Assembly (NCBI RefSeq): GCF_033978785.1
Contig: NC_084743.1
Location: 22,725,208-22,789,207, forward strand
Source: Entelurus aequoreus
Lineage: Eukaryota > Chordata > Actinopteri > Syngnathiformes > Syngnathidae
Length of the DNA: 64,000 nucleotides
Direction of reading: 5' to 3'
How positions within the stretch are numbered: the first letter of the stretch is position 1; the number at the start of each line of letters is the position of its first letter. A program made the position numbers and the translations under genes. The notes beneath the pieces are model-generated. The model ran no database searches, was not told the origin of the DNA, and worked only from the letters and a program-made list of their open reading frames with translations. Positions 26,593 to 38,622 of this stretch are shown one piece after another.

Positions 26593-29500
26593 TGTAACAG
26601 TGAATAATGTATGAATTTGCCTCTGGATTTCATTATTAATTTTATAAATTGTTTTAAGTAGACTGTTGATTTTACAGTAAAAACTTTACGTTTACAAAAT
26701 GTTACTGTAAAATATAATGTTTTTTTAATTTTTTTACAAAATTTTACGGTAAATGGAAAAACCGTACCACTGTTTTTTTAGGCGGGGGTTACGGAAAAAG
26801 CTGGCAGCTTAGTTGCCAGAATTTTTGTGTTAAATTTCCATTGGTTTTTACAACATTATATTGTAAGTGGAAAAACAGCACACGTTATTTTCTTATTCTG
26901 GCAACTTAGCTGCCAGTTTTTCTACCGTAAAAAAACTAATGTACCGCCTTTCCATTTACAGTTAAAAACAAGAACCGTAGATTTTACAGTCAAAAAGAGG
27001 CAAAAAAAAAACAGTAGTTTTTTTCAATTTACAGTAAAAAAAAAAAATAACGTAAAACATAATGTCATTTTTATTCATTTAATGGGTAGTTTGCTGTGAA
27101 GTTAAGTATTTTTATTTATTTTTTATTCAGACAAAAACATGTTTGGAAAGTATGATGATATACTGTAATATTTGTTGCAAAAATTGATACTATTAAAGTT
27201 TAAAAGGCATGCAATTTCAAGCAGTACATATATTCTTTCTGGCAAAATGATTTTTTTAGTTAAAAACAAGAACTGTAGATTTTACAGTCAATAACTGGCA
27301 AAAACTCTGATTTTTTTTTTTTCAAATTACTGTAATATGCTGTAAAAAAACAAAAAAAAACAATGTAAAACTTAATGTCATTTTATTAATTTAATGGGTA
27401 GTTTGCTGTAAAGTTAAGTATTTTTATTTATTTTTTATTCAGACAAAAACATGTTTGGAAAGTATGATGATATACTGTAATATTTGTTGCAAAAATTGAT
27501 ACTGTTAAAGTTTAAAAGGCATGCAATTTCAAGCAGTACATACAGTCTATTCTTTCTGGCAAAATGATTTTTTTAGTTAAAAACAAGAACCTTAGATTTT
27601 ACAGTCAAAAACTGGCAAAAAAACAGAAGTATTTTTTTTTCAATTTACAGTAATATGCTGTAAAAAAAAAAAAAAAAAACAACAACAACGTAAAACTTAA
27701 TGTATTTTTATTAATTTAATGGGTAGTTTGCTGTGAAGTTAAGTATTTTTATTTATTTTTTATTCAGACAAAAACATGTTTGGAAAGTATGATGATATAC
27801 TGTAATATTTGTTGCAAAAATGTATACTATTAAAGTTTAAAAGGCATGCAATTTCAAGCAGTACATATCTGTATATTCTTTCTGGCAAAATGATTTTTTT
27901 AGTTAAAAACAAGAACCGTAGATTTTACAGTCAATAACTGGCAAAAAAATTGAATTTTTTTTTTTCAAATTACAGTAATATGCTGTAAAAAAACAAAAAA
28001 AACAATGTAAAACTTAATGTCATTTTTATTAATTTAATGGGTAGTTTGCTGTAAAGTTAAGTATTTTTATTTATTTTTTAGTCAGACAAAAACATGTTTG
28101 GAAAGTATGATGATATACTGTAATATTTGTTGCAAAAATTGATACTATTAAAGTTTAAAAGGCATGCAATTTCAAGCAGTACATATATTCTTTCTGGCAA
28201 AATGATTTTTTTAGTTAAAAACAAGAACCGCAGATTTTACAGTCAAAAACTGGCAAAAAAACAGAAGTATTTTTTTTCACTTTACAGTAATATGCTGTAA
28301 AAAAAAACAAAAAAAACAACAACGTAAAACTTAATGTATTTTTATTAATTTAATGGGTAGTTTGCTGTGAAGTTAAGTATTTTTATTCATTTTTTATTCA
28401 GACAAAAACATGTTTGGAAAGTATGATGATATACTGTAATATTTGTTGCAAAAATTGATACTATTAAAGTTTAAAAGGCATGCAATTTCAAGCAGTATAT
28501 ACGTATATTCTTTCTGGCAAAATTATTTTTTTAGTTAAAAACAAGAACCGTAGATTTTACAGTCAAAAACTGGCAAAAAAACAGAAGTATTTTATGGTAA
28601 TATGCTGTAAAAAAAAACCCTAAAAAAAACAACGTAAAACTTAATGTCATTTTTATTAATTTAATGGGTAGTTTGCTGTGAAGTTAAGTATTTTTATTTA
28701 TTTTTTATTCAGACAAAAACATGTTTGGAAAGTATGAGGATATACTGTAATATTTGTTGCAAAAATTGATACTATTAAAGTTTAAAAGGCATGCAATTTC
28801 AAGCAGTACATACAGTATATTATTTCTGGCAAAATTATTGTTTTAGTTAAAAACAAGAACCGTAGATTTTACAGTCAAAAACTGGAAAAAAAAACAGAAG
28901 TATTTTACAGTAATATGCTGTAAAAAAAAAAAAAAAAAAAAAAAAAACCCGTAAATCTTAATGTCATTTTTATTAATGTAATGGGTAGTTTGCTGTGAAG
29001 TTAAGTATTTTTATTTATTTATTATTCAGACAAAAACATGTTTGGAAAGTATGATGATATACTGTAATATTTGTTGCAAAAATTGATACTATTAAAGTTT
29101 AAAAGGCATGCAATTTCAAGCACTACATATATTATTTCTGGCAAAATGATTTTTTTAGTTAAAAACAAGAGCAGTAGATTTTACAGTCAAAAACTGGCAA
29201 AAAAAAACAGAAGTATTTTTTTTCAATTTACAGTAATATGCTGTAAAAAAACAAAAAGAACAACGTAAAACTTAATGTCATTTTTATTAATTTAATGGGT
29301 AGTTTGCTGTGAAGTTAAGTATTTTTATTCATTTTTTATTCAGACAAAAACATGTTTGGAAAGTATGATGATATACTGTAATATTTGTTGCAAAAATTGA
29401 TACTATTAAAGTTTAAAAGGCATGCAATTTCAAGCAGTACATACAGTATATTCTTTCTGGCAAAATTATTTTTTTAGTTAAAAACAAGAACCGTAGATTT

Positions 29501-30571
29501 TACAGTCGAAAACTGGCAAAAAAACAGAAGTAGTTTTTTTCAATTTACAGTAATATGCCGTAAAAAAAAAAAAAAAAACTTAAAACTTAATGTCATTTTT
29601 ATTAATTTAATGGTTAGTTTGCTGTGAAGTTAGGTATTTTTATTTATTTTTTATTCAGACAAAAACATGTTTGGAAAGTATGATGATATACTGTAATATT
29701 TGTTGCAAAAATGTATACTATTAAAGTTTAAAATGCATGCAATTTCAAGCAGTACATATATTCTTTCTGGCAAAATGATTTTTTAGTTAAAAACAAGAAC
29801 CGTAGATTTTACAGTCAAAAACTGGCAAAAAAAACAGAAGTATTTGTTTTCAATTTACAGTAATATCCTGTAAAAAAAACAAACAAACAAAAAAAAAAAA
29901 ACGTAAAACTTAATGTCATTGTTATTCATTTAATGGGTGGTTTGGTGTGAAGTTAAGTATTTTTATTTATTTTTTATTTAGACAAAAGCATGTTTGGAAA
30001 GTATGATGATAAACTGTAATATTTGTTGCAAAAATGTATATTATTAAAGTTTAAAAGGCATGCAATTTCAAGCAGTATATACAGTATATTCTTTCTGGCA
30101 AAATAATTTTTTTAGTTAAAAACAAGAACCGTAGATTTTACAGTCAAAAACTGGCAAAAAAAACCAGAAGTTTTTTTTTTTTTTCAATTTACAGTAATAT
30201 GCTGTAAAAAAAACAAACAAAAAAAAAAAAAACAACGTAAAACTTCATGTAACTTTTATTCATTTAATGGGTAGTTTGCTGTGAAATTAAGTAATTGTAT
30301 TTATTTTTTATTCAGACAAAAACATGTTTGGAAAGTATGATGATATACTGTTATATTTGTTGCAAAAATTGATACTATTAAAGTTTAAAAGGCATGCAAT
30401 TTCAAGCAGTACATACAGTATATTCTTTCTGGCAAAACCATTTTTTTAGTTAAAAACAAGAACCATAGATTTTACAGTCAAAAACTGGCAAAAAAAAACA
30501 GAAGTAGTTTTTTTCCATTTACAGTAATATGCTGTAAAAAAAAACAATAAAAAAACAAAACAACGTAAAAC

Positions 30572-32408
30572 TTAAAGGCCTACTGAAACCCACTACTACC
30601 GACCACGCAGTCTGATAGTTTATATATCAATGATGAAATCTTAACATTATAACACATGCCAATACGGCCGGGTTAACTTATAAAGTGACATTTTAAATTT
30701 GCCGCTAAACTTCCGGTTCGAAACGCCTCTGAGGATGACGTATGCGTGTGACGTAGCCCGACGAACACGGGTATGCCTTCCACATTGAAGCCGATACGAA
30801 AAAGCTCTGTTTTCATTTCATAATTCCACAGTATTCTGGACATCTGTGTTCGTGAATCTGTTTCAATCATGTTCATTGCATTATGGAGAAGGAAGCCGAG
30901 CAAGCAAAGAAGAAAGTTGTCGGTGCGAAATGGACGTATTTTTCGAACGTAGTCAGCCACAACAGTACACAGCCGGCGCTTCTTTGTTTACATTCCCGAA
31001 AGATGCAGTCAAGATGGAAGAACTCGGATAACAGAGACTCTAACCAGGAGGACTTTTGATTTGGATACACAGACGCCTGTAGAGAACTGGGACAACACAG
31101 ACTCTTACCAGGATTACTTTGATTTGGATGACAAAGACGCAGACGTGCTACTGTGAGTATGCAGCTTTGGCTTTTTTTTGCGTATGTACGTAACTTTTTT
31201 TAAATATATAAGCTTTATGAACCTTGGGTTAGGTGAACGGTCTTTTGGGCTGAGTGATTGTGTGTGTTGATCATGTGTTTGAATTGTATTGGCGTGTTCT
31301 ATGGAGCTAGGAGCTAGCAGAGGAGCTAGGAGCTAGCATAACACGTACCTACCGTACGTGCGCGTCACGTACGTAACTTTTTAAAAATATATAAGCTTTA
31401 TGAACCTTGGGTTAGGTGAACGGTCTTTTGGGCTGAGTGATTGTGTGTGTTGATCGGGTGTTTGAATTGTATTGGCGTGTTCTATGGAGCTAGGAGCTAG
31501 CAGAGGAGCTAGGAGCTAGCATAACAAACACGCAGGTGTTTTTATGCAGGATTAATTTGTGGCATATTAAATATAAGCCTGGTTGTGTTGTGGCTAATAG
31601 AGTATATATATGTCTTGTGTTTATTTACTGTTGTAGTCATTCCCAGCTGAATATCAGGTACCGTGAGTATGCAGCCTTGGCTGCTAAACATTCGATAACT
31701 TGACCGTATGTGCGCGTCACGTACGTAACTTTTAAAAAATATATAAGCTTTATGAACCTTGGGTTAGGTAAACGGTCTTTTGGGCTGAGTGATTGTGTGT
31801 GTTGATCAGGTGTTTGAATTGTATTGGCGTGTTCTATGGAGCTAGGAGCTAGCAGAGGAGCTAGGAGCTAGCATAACAAACACGCAGGTGTTTTTATGCA
31901 GGATTAATTTGTGGCATATTAAATATAAGCCTGGTTGTGTTGTGGCTAATAGAGTATATATATGTCTTGTGTTTATTTACTGTTGTAGTCATTCGCAGCT
32001 GAATATCAGGTCACCCCCGGCTCTCACAGCATCTTCCCTATCTGAATAGCTTCAACTCCCCACTAGTCCTTCACTTGCACTTTACTCATCCACAAATCTT
32101 TCATCCTCGCTCAAATTAATGGGGAAATTGTCGCTTTCTCGGTCCGAATCTCTCTCACTTCATGCGGCCATCATTGTAAACAATAGGGAACTTTGCGTAT
32201 ATGTTCAACTGACTACGTCACGCTACTTCCGGTAGGTGCAAGCCTTTTTTTTATCAGATACCAAAAGTTGCAATCTTTATCGTCGTTGTTCTATACTAAA
32301 TCCTTTCAGCAAAAATATGGCAATATCGCGAAATGATCAAGTATGACACATAGAATAGATCTGCTATCCCCGTTTAAATAAAAAAAATTCATTTCAGTAG
32401 GCCTTTAA
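30572..32408. mobile_element. TTAA-flanked DNA transposon (Kolobok/piggyBac type), non-autonomous
   Basis: The element at 30576-32404 has terminal inverted repeats aggcctactgaaa and tttcagtaggcct. TTAA lies on both sides (30572-30575 and 32405-32408), while intact satellite units have a single TTAA at this spot, so insertion duplicated the target. Inside is a CpG-rich left third with a short coding-like stretch (LFTFPKDAVKM near 30990) and three partial repeats of a 180-340 bp block with atataagctttatgaacctt and gagctaggagctagcagagg. No full transposase is seen. Kolobok is favoured over piggyBac because the ends do not start with CCC. Confidence 0.85.
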
Positions 32409-32667
32409 TGTCATTTTATTAATTTAATGGGTAGTTTGCTGTGAAGTTAAGTATTTTTATTTATGTTTTATTCAGACAAAAACATGTTTGGAAAGTATGA
32501 TGATATACTGTAATATTTGTTGCAAAAATGTACACTATTAAAGTTTAAAATGCATGCAATTTTAAGCAGTACATATATTCTTTCTGGCAAAATGATTTTT
32601 TTAGTTAAAAACAAGAACCGTAGATTTTACAGTCAAAAACTGGCAAAAAAACCAGAAGTATTTTATA

Positions 32668-32776
32668 ACTTTATGTGGGCTCTGTACCGAGGATGTCGTT
32701 GTGGCTTGTACAGCCCTTTGAGACACTTGTGATTTAGGGCTATATAAATAAACATTGATTGATTGATTGATTGATT
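32668..32776 (+). mobile_element. short L2 tail inserted in the 315-bp satellite
   Basis: Carries tatgtgggctctgtaccgag, gatttagggctatataaata and (ATTG)n, almost identical to the last 110 bp of the L2 LINE at 10518-10625. It is an extreme 5' truncation inside one satellite unit. Confidence 0.9.
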
Positions 32777-35700
32777 TTTTTTCAATTTACAGTAATATGC
32801 TGTTAAAAAAAAAAAATAATAAAATAAAATGTAAAACTTAATGTCATTTTTATTCATTTAATGGGTAGTTTACTGTGAAGTTAAGTATTTTTATTTATTT
32901 TTTATTCAGACAAAAACATGTTTGGAAAGTATGATGACATACTGTAATATTTGTAGCAAAAATGTATACTATTAAGGTTTAAAAGGCATGCAATTTCAAG
33001 CAGTACATATCTGTACATTCTTTCTGAAAAAATGATTTTTTTTAGTTAAAAACAAGAACCGTAGATTTTACAGTCAAAAACTGGCAAAAAAACAGAAGTA
33101 TTTTTTTCAATTTCCAGTAATATGCTGTAAAAAAAACAAAAAAAAACAACGTAAAACTTAATGTCATTTTTATTAATTTAATGGGTAGTTTGCTGTGAAA
33201 TCAAGTAATTTTATTTATTTTTTATTCAGACAAAAACATGTTTGGAAAGTATGATGATATACTGTAATATTTGTTGCAAAAATTGATACTATTAAAGTTT
33301 AAAAGGCATGCAATTTCAAGCAGTACATACAGTATATTCTTTCTGGCAAAATTATTTTTTTAGTTAAAAACAAGAACCGTAGATTTTACAGTCAAAAACT
33401 GGCAAAAAAACAGAAGTAGTTTTTTTCAATTTACAGTAATATGCTGTAAAAAAAAAAAAAAAAACAACAACAACGTAAAACTGAATGTCATTTTTATTCA
33501 TTTAATGGGTAGTTTGCTGTGAAGTTAATTATTTTTATTTATTTTTTATTCAGACAAAAACATGTTTGGAAAGTATGATGATATACTGTAATATTTGTTG
33601 CAAAAATGGATACTATTAAAGTTTAAAAGGCATGCAATTTCAAGCAGTACATACAGTATATTCTTTCTGGCAAAATTATTTTTTTAGTTAAAACAAGAAC
33701 CGTAGATTTTACAGTCAAAAACTGGCAAAAAAAACAAAAGTATTTTACAGTAATATGCTGTAAAAAAAAAAACAATGTAAAACTTAATGTAATTTTTATT
33801 AATTTAATGGGTAGTTTGCTGTGAAGTTAAGTATTTTTATTTATTTTTTATTCAGACAAAAACATGTTTGGAAAGTATGAGGATATACTGTAATATTTGT
33901 TGCAAAAATTGATACTATTAAAGTTTAAAAGGCATGCAATTTCAAGCAGTACATATATTCTTTCTGGCAAAAAATTTTTTTTAGTTAAAAACAAGAACCG
34001 TAGATTTTACAGTCAAAAACTGGCAAAAAAACAGAAGTATTTTACAGTAATATGCTGTAAAAAAACAAAAAAAACAAAAAAAACCGTAAAACTTAATGTA
34101 ATTTTTATTAATTTAATGGGTAGTTTGCTGTGAAGTTAAGTATTTTTATTTATTTATTATTCAGACAAAAACATGTTTGGAAAGTATGATGATATACTGT
34201 AATATTTGTTGCAAAAATTGATACTATTAAAGTTTAAAAGGCATGCAATTTCAAGCAGTACATATATTATTTCTGGCAAAATGATTTTTTTAGTTAAAAA
34301 CAAGAGCAGTAGATTTTACAGTCAAAAACTGGCAGAAAAACCAGAAGTATTTTTTTTCGATTTACAGTAATATGCTGTAAAAAAACAAAAAAAACCAACG
34401 TAAAACTTAATGTCATTTTTATTAATTTAATGGGTAGTTTGCTGTGAAGTTAAGTATTTTTATTTATTTTTTATTCAGACAAAAACATGTTTGGAAAGTA
34501 TGATGATATACTGTAATATTTGTTGCAAAAATGTATACTATTAAAGTATAAAAGGCATGCAATTTCAAGCAGTACATATATTCTTTCTGGCAAAATGATT
34601 TTTTTAGTTAAAAACAAGAACCGTAGATTTTACAGTCAAAAACTGGCAAAAAAACTGAAGGTTTTTTTTTCAATTTACAGTAATATGCTGTAAAAAAAAC
34701 CCCCAAAAAAACAACGTAAAACTTAATGTAATTTTTATTCATTTAATGGGTAGTTTGCTGTGAAATTAAGTAATTTTATTTATTTTTTATTCAGACAAAA
34801 ACATGTTTGGAAAGTATGATGATATAATGTAATATTTGTTGCAAAAATTGATACTATTAAAGTTTAAAAGGCATGCAATTTCAAGCACTACATATATTAT
34901 TTCTGGCAAAATGATTTTTTTAGTTAAAAACAAGAACCGTAGATTTTACAGTCAAAAACTGGCAAAAAAACAGAAGTAGTTTTTTTCAATTTACAGTAAT
35001 ATACTGTAAAAAACAAAACAAAACAAAAAACCAACGTAAAACTGAATGTCATTTTTTTTCATTTAATGGGTAGTTTGCTGTGAAGTTAAGTATTTTTATT
35101 TATTTTTTATTCAGACAAAAACATGTTTGGAAAGTATGATGATATACTGTAATATTTGTTGCAAAAATGGATACTATTAAAGTTTAAAAGGCATGCAATT
35201 TCAAGCAGTACATACAGTATATTCTTTCTGGCAAAATTATTTTTTTAGTTAAAACAAGAACCGTAGATTTTACAGTCAAAAACTGGCAAAAAAACAAAAG
35301 TATTTTACAGTAATATGCTGTAAAAAAAAACAATGTAAAACTTAATGTAATTTTTATTAATTTAATGGGTAGTTTGCTGTGAAGTTAAGTATTTTTATTT
35401 ATTTTTTATTCAGACAAAAACATGTTTGGAAAGTATGAGGATATACTGTAATATTTGTTGCAAAAATTGATACTATTAAAGTTTAAAAGGCATGCAATTT
35501 CAAGCAGTACATATATTATTTCTGGCAAAATGATTTTTTTAGTTAAAAACAAGAGCAGTAGATTTTACAGTCAAAAACTGGCAAAAAAACCAGAAGTATT
35601 TTTTTTCAATTTACAGTAATATGCTGTAAAAAAACAAAAAAAAACAACATAAAACTTAATGTCATTTTTATTAATTTAATGGGTAGTTTGCTGTGAAGTT

Positions 35701-37430
35701 AAGTTTTTTTTTTTTTTTTTCCAGACAAAAACATGTTTGGAAAGTATGATGATATACTGTAATATTTGTTGCAAAAATGTATACTATTAAAGTATAAAAG
35801 GCATGCAATTTCAAGCAGTACATATATTCTTTCTGGCAAAATGATTTTTTTAGTTAAAAACAAGAACCGTAGATTTTACAGTCAAAAACTGGCAAAAAAA
35901 CTGAAGTTTTTTTATTCAATTTACAGTAATATGCTGTAAAAAAAACACAAAAAAAAACAACGTAAAACTTAATGTAATTTTTATTCATTTAATGGGTAGT
36001 TTGCTGTGAAATTAAGTAATTTTATTTATTTTTTATTCAGACAAAAACATGTTTGGAAAGTATGATGATATACTGTAATATTTGTTGCAAAAATTGATAC
36101 TATTAAAGTTTAAAAGGCATGCAATTTCAAGCAGTACATACAGTATATTCTTTCTGGCAAAATTATTTTTTTAGTTAAAAACAAGAACCGTAGATTTTAC
36201 AGTCAAAAACTGGCATAAAAAACAGAAGTATTTTTTTTCAATTTACAGTAATATGCTGTAAAAAAAACAGCAACAAAAACAACGTAAAACGTAATGTCAT
36301 TTTTATTCATTTAATGGGTAGTTTGGTGTGAAGTTAAGTATTTTTATTTATTTTTTATTTAGACAAAAGCATGTTTGGAAAGTTTGATGATATACTGTAA
36401 TATTTGTTGCAAAAATTGATATTATTAAAGTTTAAAAGGCATGCAATTTCAAGCAGTACATACAGTATATTCTTTCTGGCAAAATGATTTTTTTAGTTAA
36501 AAACAAGAACCGTAGATTTTACAGTCAAAAACTGGCAAAAAAACAGAAGTATTTTACAGTAATATGCTGTAAAAAAACAAAACAAAAAAAACAACATAAA
36601 ACTTAATGTCATGTTTATTAATTTAATGGTTAGTTTGCTGTGAAGTTAAGTATTTTTTATTTATTTTTTATTCAGACAAAAACATGTTTGGAAAGTATGA
36701 TGATATACTGTAATATTTGTTGCAAAAATGTATACTATTAAAGTTTAAAATGCATGCAATTTCAAGCAGTACATATATTCTTTCTGGCAAAATAATTTTT
36801 TTAGTTAAAAACAAGAACCGTAGATTTTACAGTAAAAAACTGGCAAAAAAAACAGAAGTATTTTACAGTAATATGCTATAAAAAAAAAATAATTTAAAAA
36901 AACAACGTAAAACTTAATGTCATTTTTATTAATTTAATGGGTAGTGTGCTGTGAAGTTAAGTATTTTTATTTATTTTTTATTCAGACAAAAACATGTTTG
37001 GAAAGTATGATGATATACTGTAATATTTGTTGCAAAAATGGATACTATTAAAGTTTAAAAGGCATGCAATTTCAAGCAGTACATATATTCTTTCTGGCAA
37101 AATGATTTTTTTAGTTAAAAACAAGAACCGCAGATTTTACAGTAAAAAACTAGCAAAAAAAACCAGAATTATTTTACAGTAATATGCTATAAAAAAAAAA
37201 TAATTAAAAAAAACAACGTAAAACTTAATGTCATTTTTATTCATTTAATGGGTAGTGTGCTGTGAAGTTAAGTATTTTTATTTATTTTTTATTCAGACAA
37301 AAACACGTTTGGAAAGTATGATGATATACTGTAATATTTGTTGCAAAAATGGATACTATTAAAGTTTAAAAGGCATGCAATTTCAAGCAGTACATACCTG
37401 TATATTCTTTCTGGCAAAATAGTGAGAAAA

Positions 37431-38060
37431 TATTAAGTACTTTATCGACTCATGTTATTTTTTTAGATAAAATGATGCAAATCTGGCCCCTTCTGTTTGA
37501 CACCTGTGTCCCCCGTGTTTGTGGCCCTTAACAACCGCATAGTGTTTATGCCACGGACCGGCCCTGACTGCAATAAATCTACCTTTGAAGCTGTTTACAC
37601 ACTTTAGTGTGTTTCTTTTCTTTGCCATTCAGATTCGAGGTGAGCTACTTTGGGCTATAGAATGTGAAAATGTGACGAGTCCATTCATTATATTTGCCAA
37701 AATAATAACACTAATAAACACAATAAAAGGATGAGGATGCTTACCCGTCATTGTGGCGGCTCCTAAGCGGCAGGCAAGACACTTAAACTATGTCACCAGA
37801 AGACAAGGAACAAACAGACGTGGCCGACACTCCTCCCCCTCATCACAACTCTATTTTCCTGTTAGCTCGCAGCCTTTTCCTTTGAGTAAACATCACACAA
37901 ACAACACCCGTTTTTATTACAGTGCATCTTTTGAAGGTGCAATGCCATAGGAATGTACTGTAACTCGCATGCACTTTAGAGTAGTCAACGTTCAGCTTGT
38001 ACAGCAGTACAGATTTACTATCCACTGTAAAATGTCTCAACACACAACTATGATTGTCTG
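37431..38060. other. mostly unassigned unique-looking sequence
   Basis: Follows the satellite array. It includes a small GC-richer block at 37740-37860 (see the candidate exon) and otherwise shows no frame with convincing splice signals. 37460-37570 resembles degraded repeat sequence. Confidence 0.5.
37745..37751 (-). other. candidate first coding micro-exon (ATG + donor)
   Basis: On the minus strand GCCGCCACAATGACGG is followed at once by GTAAGC. This is a strong start context with a splice donor seven bases later in phase 1. That phase fits the missing first exon of the chemokine receptor, whose main exon begins in phase 1 at 17753. The match is only phase and context, and the implied intron would be 20 kb. 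Confidence 0.2.
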
Positions 38061-38189
38061 AATTGCAGGGGTGGGCGATACGGTACATTTTGGTACTGAT
38101 CTGATACCGACTAAACACTGTGCCGATTTGTTAATCATGACTGTCAATCAATCAACATCCGTTATTTAGGCAGGTAAAAACTTCCATCC

Positions 38190-38371
38190 ATCCATTTTCT
38201 AAACTTAAAATCTCTTGGAATTGGGGGTTAAATCACCAAGAATGATACCCGGGCGCGGCCGCCGCTGCTGCCCACTGCTCCCCTCACCTCCCAGGGGGTG
38301 AACATGGGGATGCAGAGGACACATTTCACCACGCCTAGTGTGTGCGTGACTATCATTGGTACTTTAACTTA
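38190..38371 (+). mobile_element. tRNA-derived SINE fragment (3' part)
   Basis: Contains ttggaattgggggttaaatc, cactgctcccctcacctccc and, at the end, ctatcattggtactttaact. The same family is seen on the minus strand at 53262-53572, where a tRNA-like head is kept. Here the head is missing. Confidence 0.75.
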
Positions 38372-38572
38372 ACACAAAGTTACAGAAATAGAAATATATA
38401 AGAACAACAAAAACAGCAGCAGTCACTCATCACAATTAAAAAATAAAATGACTTACACATATCAACATACAAACATGTGATAGGTCAAAACAATGTTTCA
38501 GGGAAAAAAAAACAGCTTAAAAACAAGCACAACGCCCAATGGAAACAATTTTTCAATCGTTTAAAACGGCCT

Positions 38573-38622
38573 GCAGTGCGCCTTATAATCCGGTGCGCCC
38601 TACGGTCTGGAAAGTACGGTAT
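38573..38622. mobile_element. fragment of a MITE with ggcgcacc/tacggta ends
   Basis: Reads gcgccttataatccggtgcg and ends in gtctggaaagtacggta. This end sequence recurs at 51931-52723 and 59368-61372. Confidence 0.65.

Larger units (their letters stand above)
26640..37430. repeat. satellite array of about 315 bp, 27 copies
   Basis: Each unit contains tttaatgggtagtttgctgt, cagacaaaaacatgtttgga, aagtatgatgatatactgta, aaggcatgcaatttcaagca, gattttacagtcaaaaactg and a small palindrome tttacagtaatatgctgtaa. The phrase tttaatgggtag recurs about every 310-325 bp from 27079 to 37245: eleven times before and sixteen times after the transposon at 30576-32404. The first 400 bp (26640-27040) are a diverged relative rich in tttacagtaaaa. 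Short frames inside (65-90 aa starting MLQK) are by-products of the unit. Confidence 0.95.

Noticed and set aside
29071..34133. Recurring 65-90 residue frames starting MLQK in the 315-bp satellite
   Set aside because: They recur because the unit recurs; lengths vary with A-run length, stops fall at random, and the peptide is just low-complexity Lys-rich sequence.
37560..37660. Minus-strand stretch MAKKRNTLKC resembling a ribosomal protein start near a candidate first exon
   Set aside because: Similarity to ribosomal protein L37 is only a few residues, with a stop codon just upstream in the same frame; not supported.
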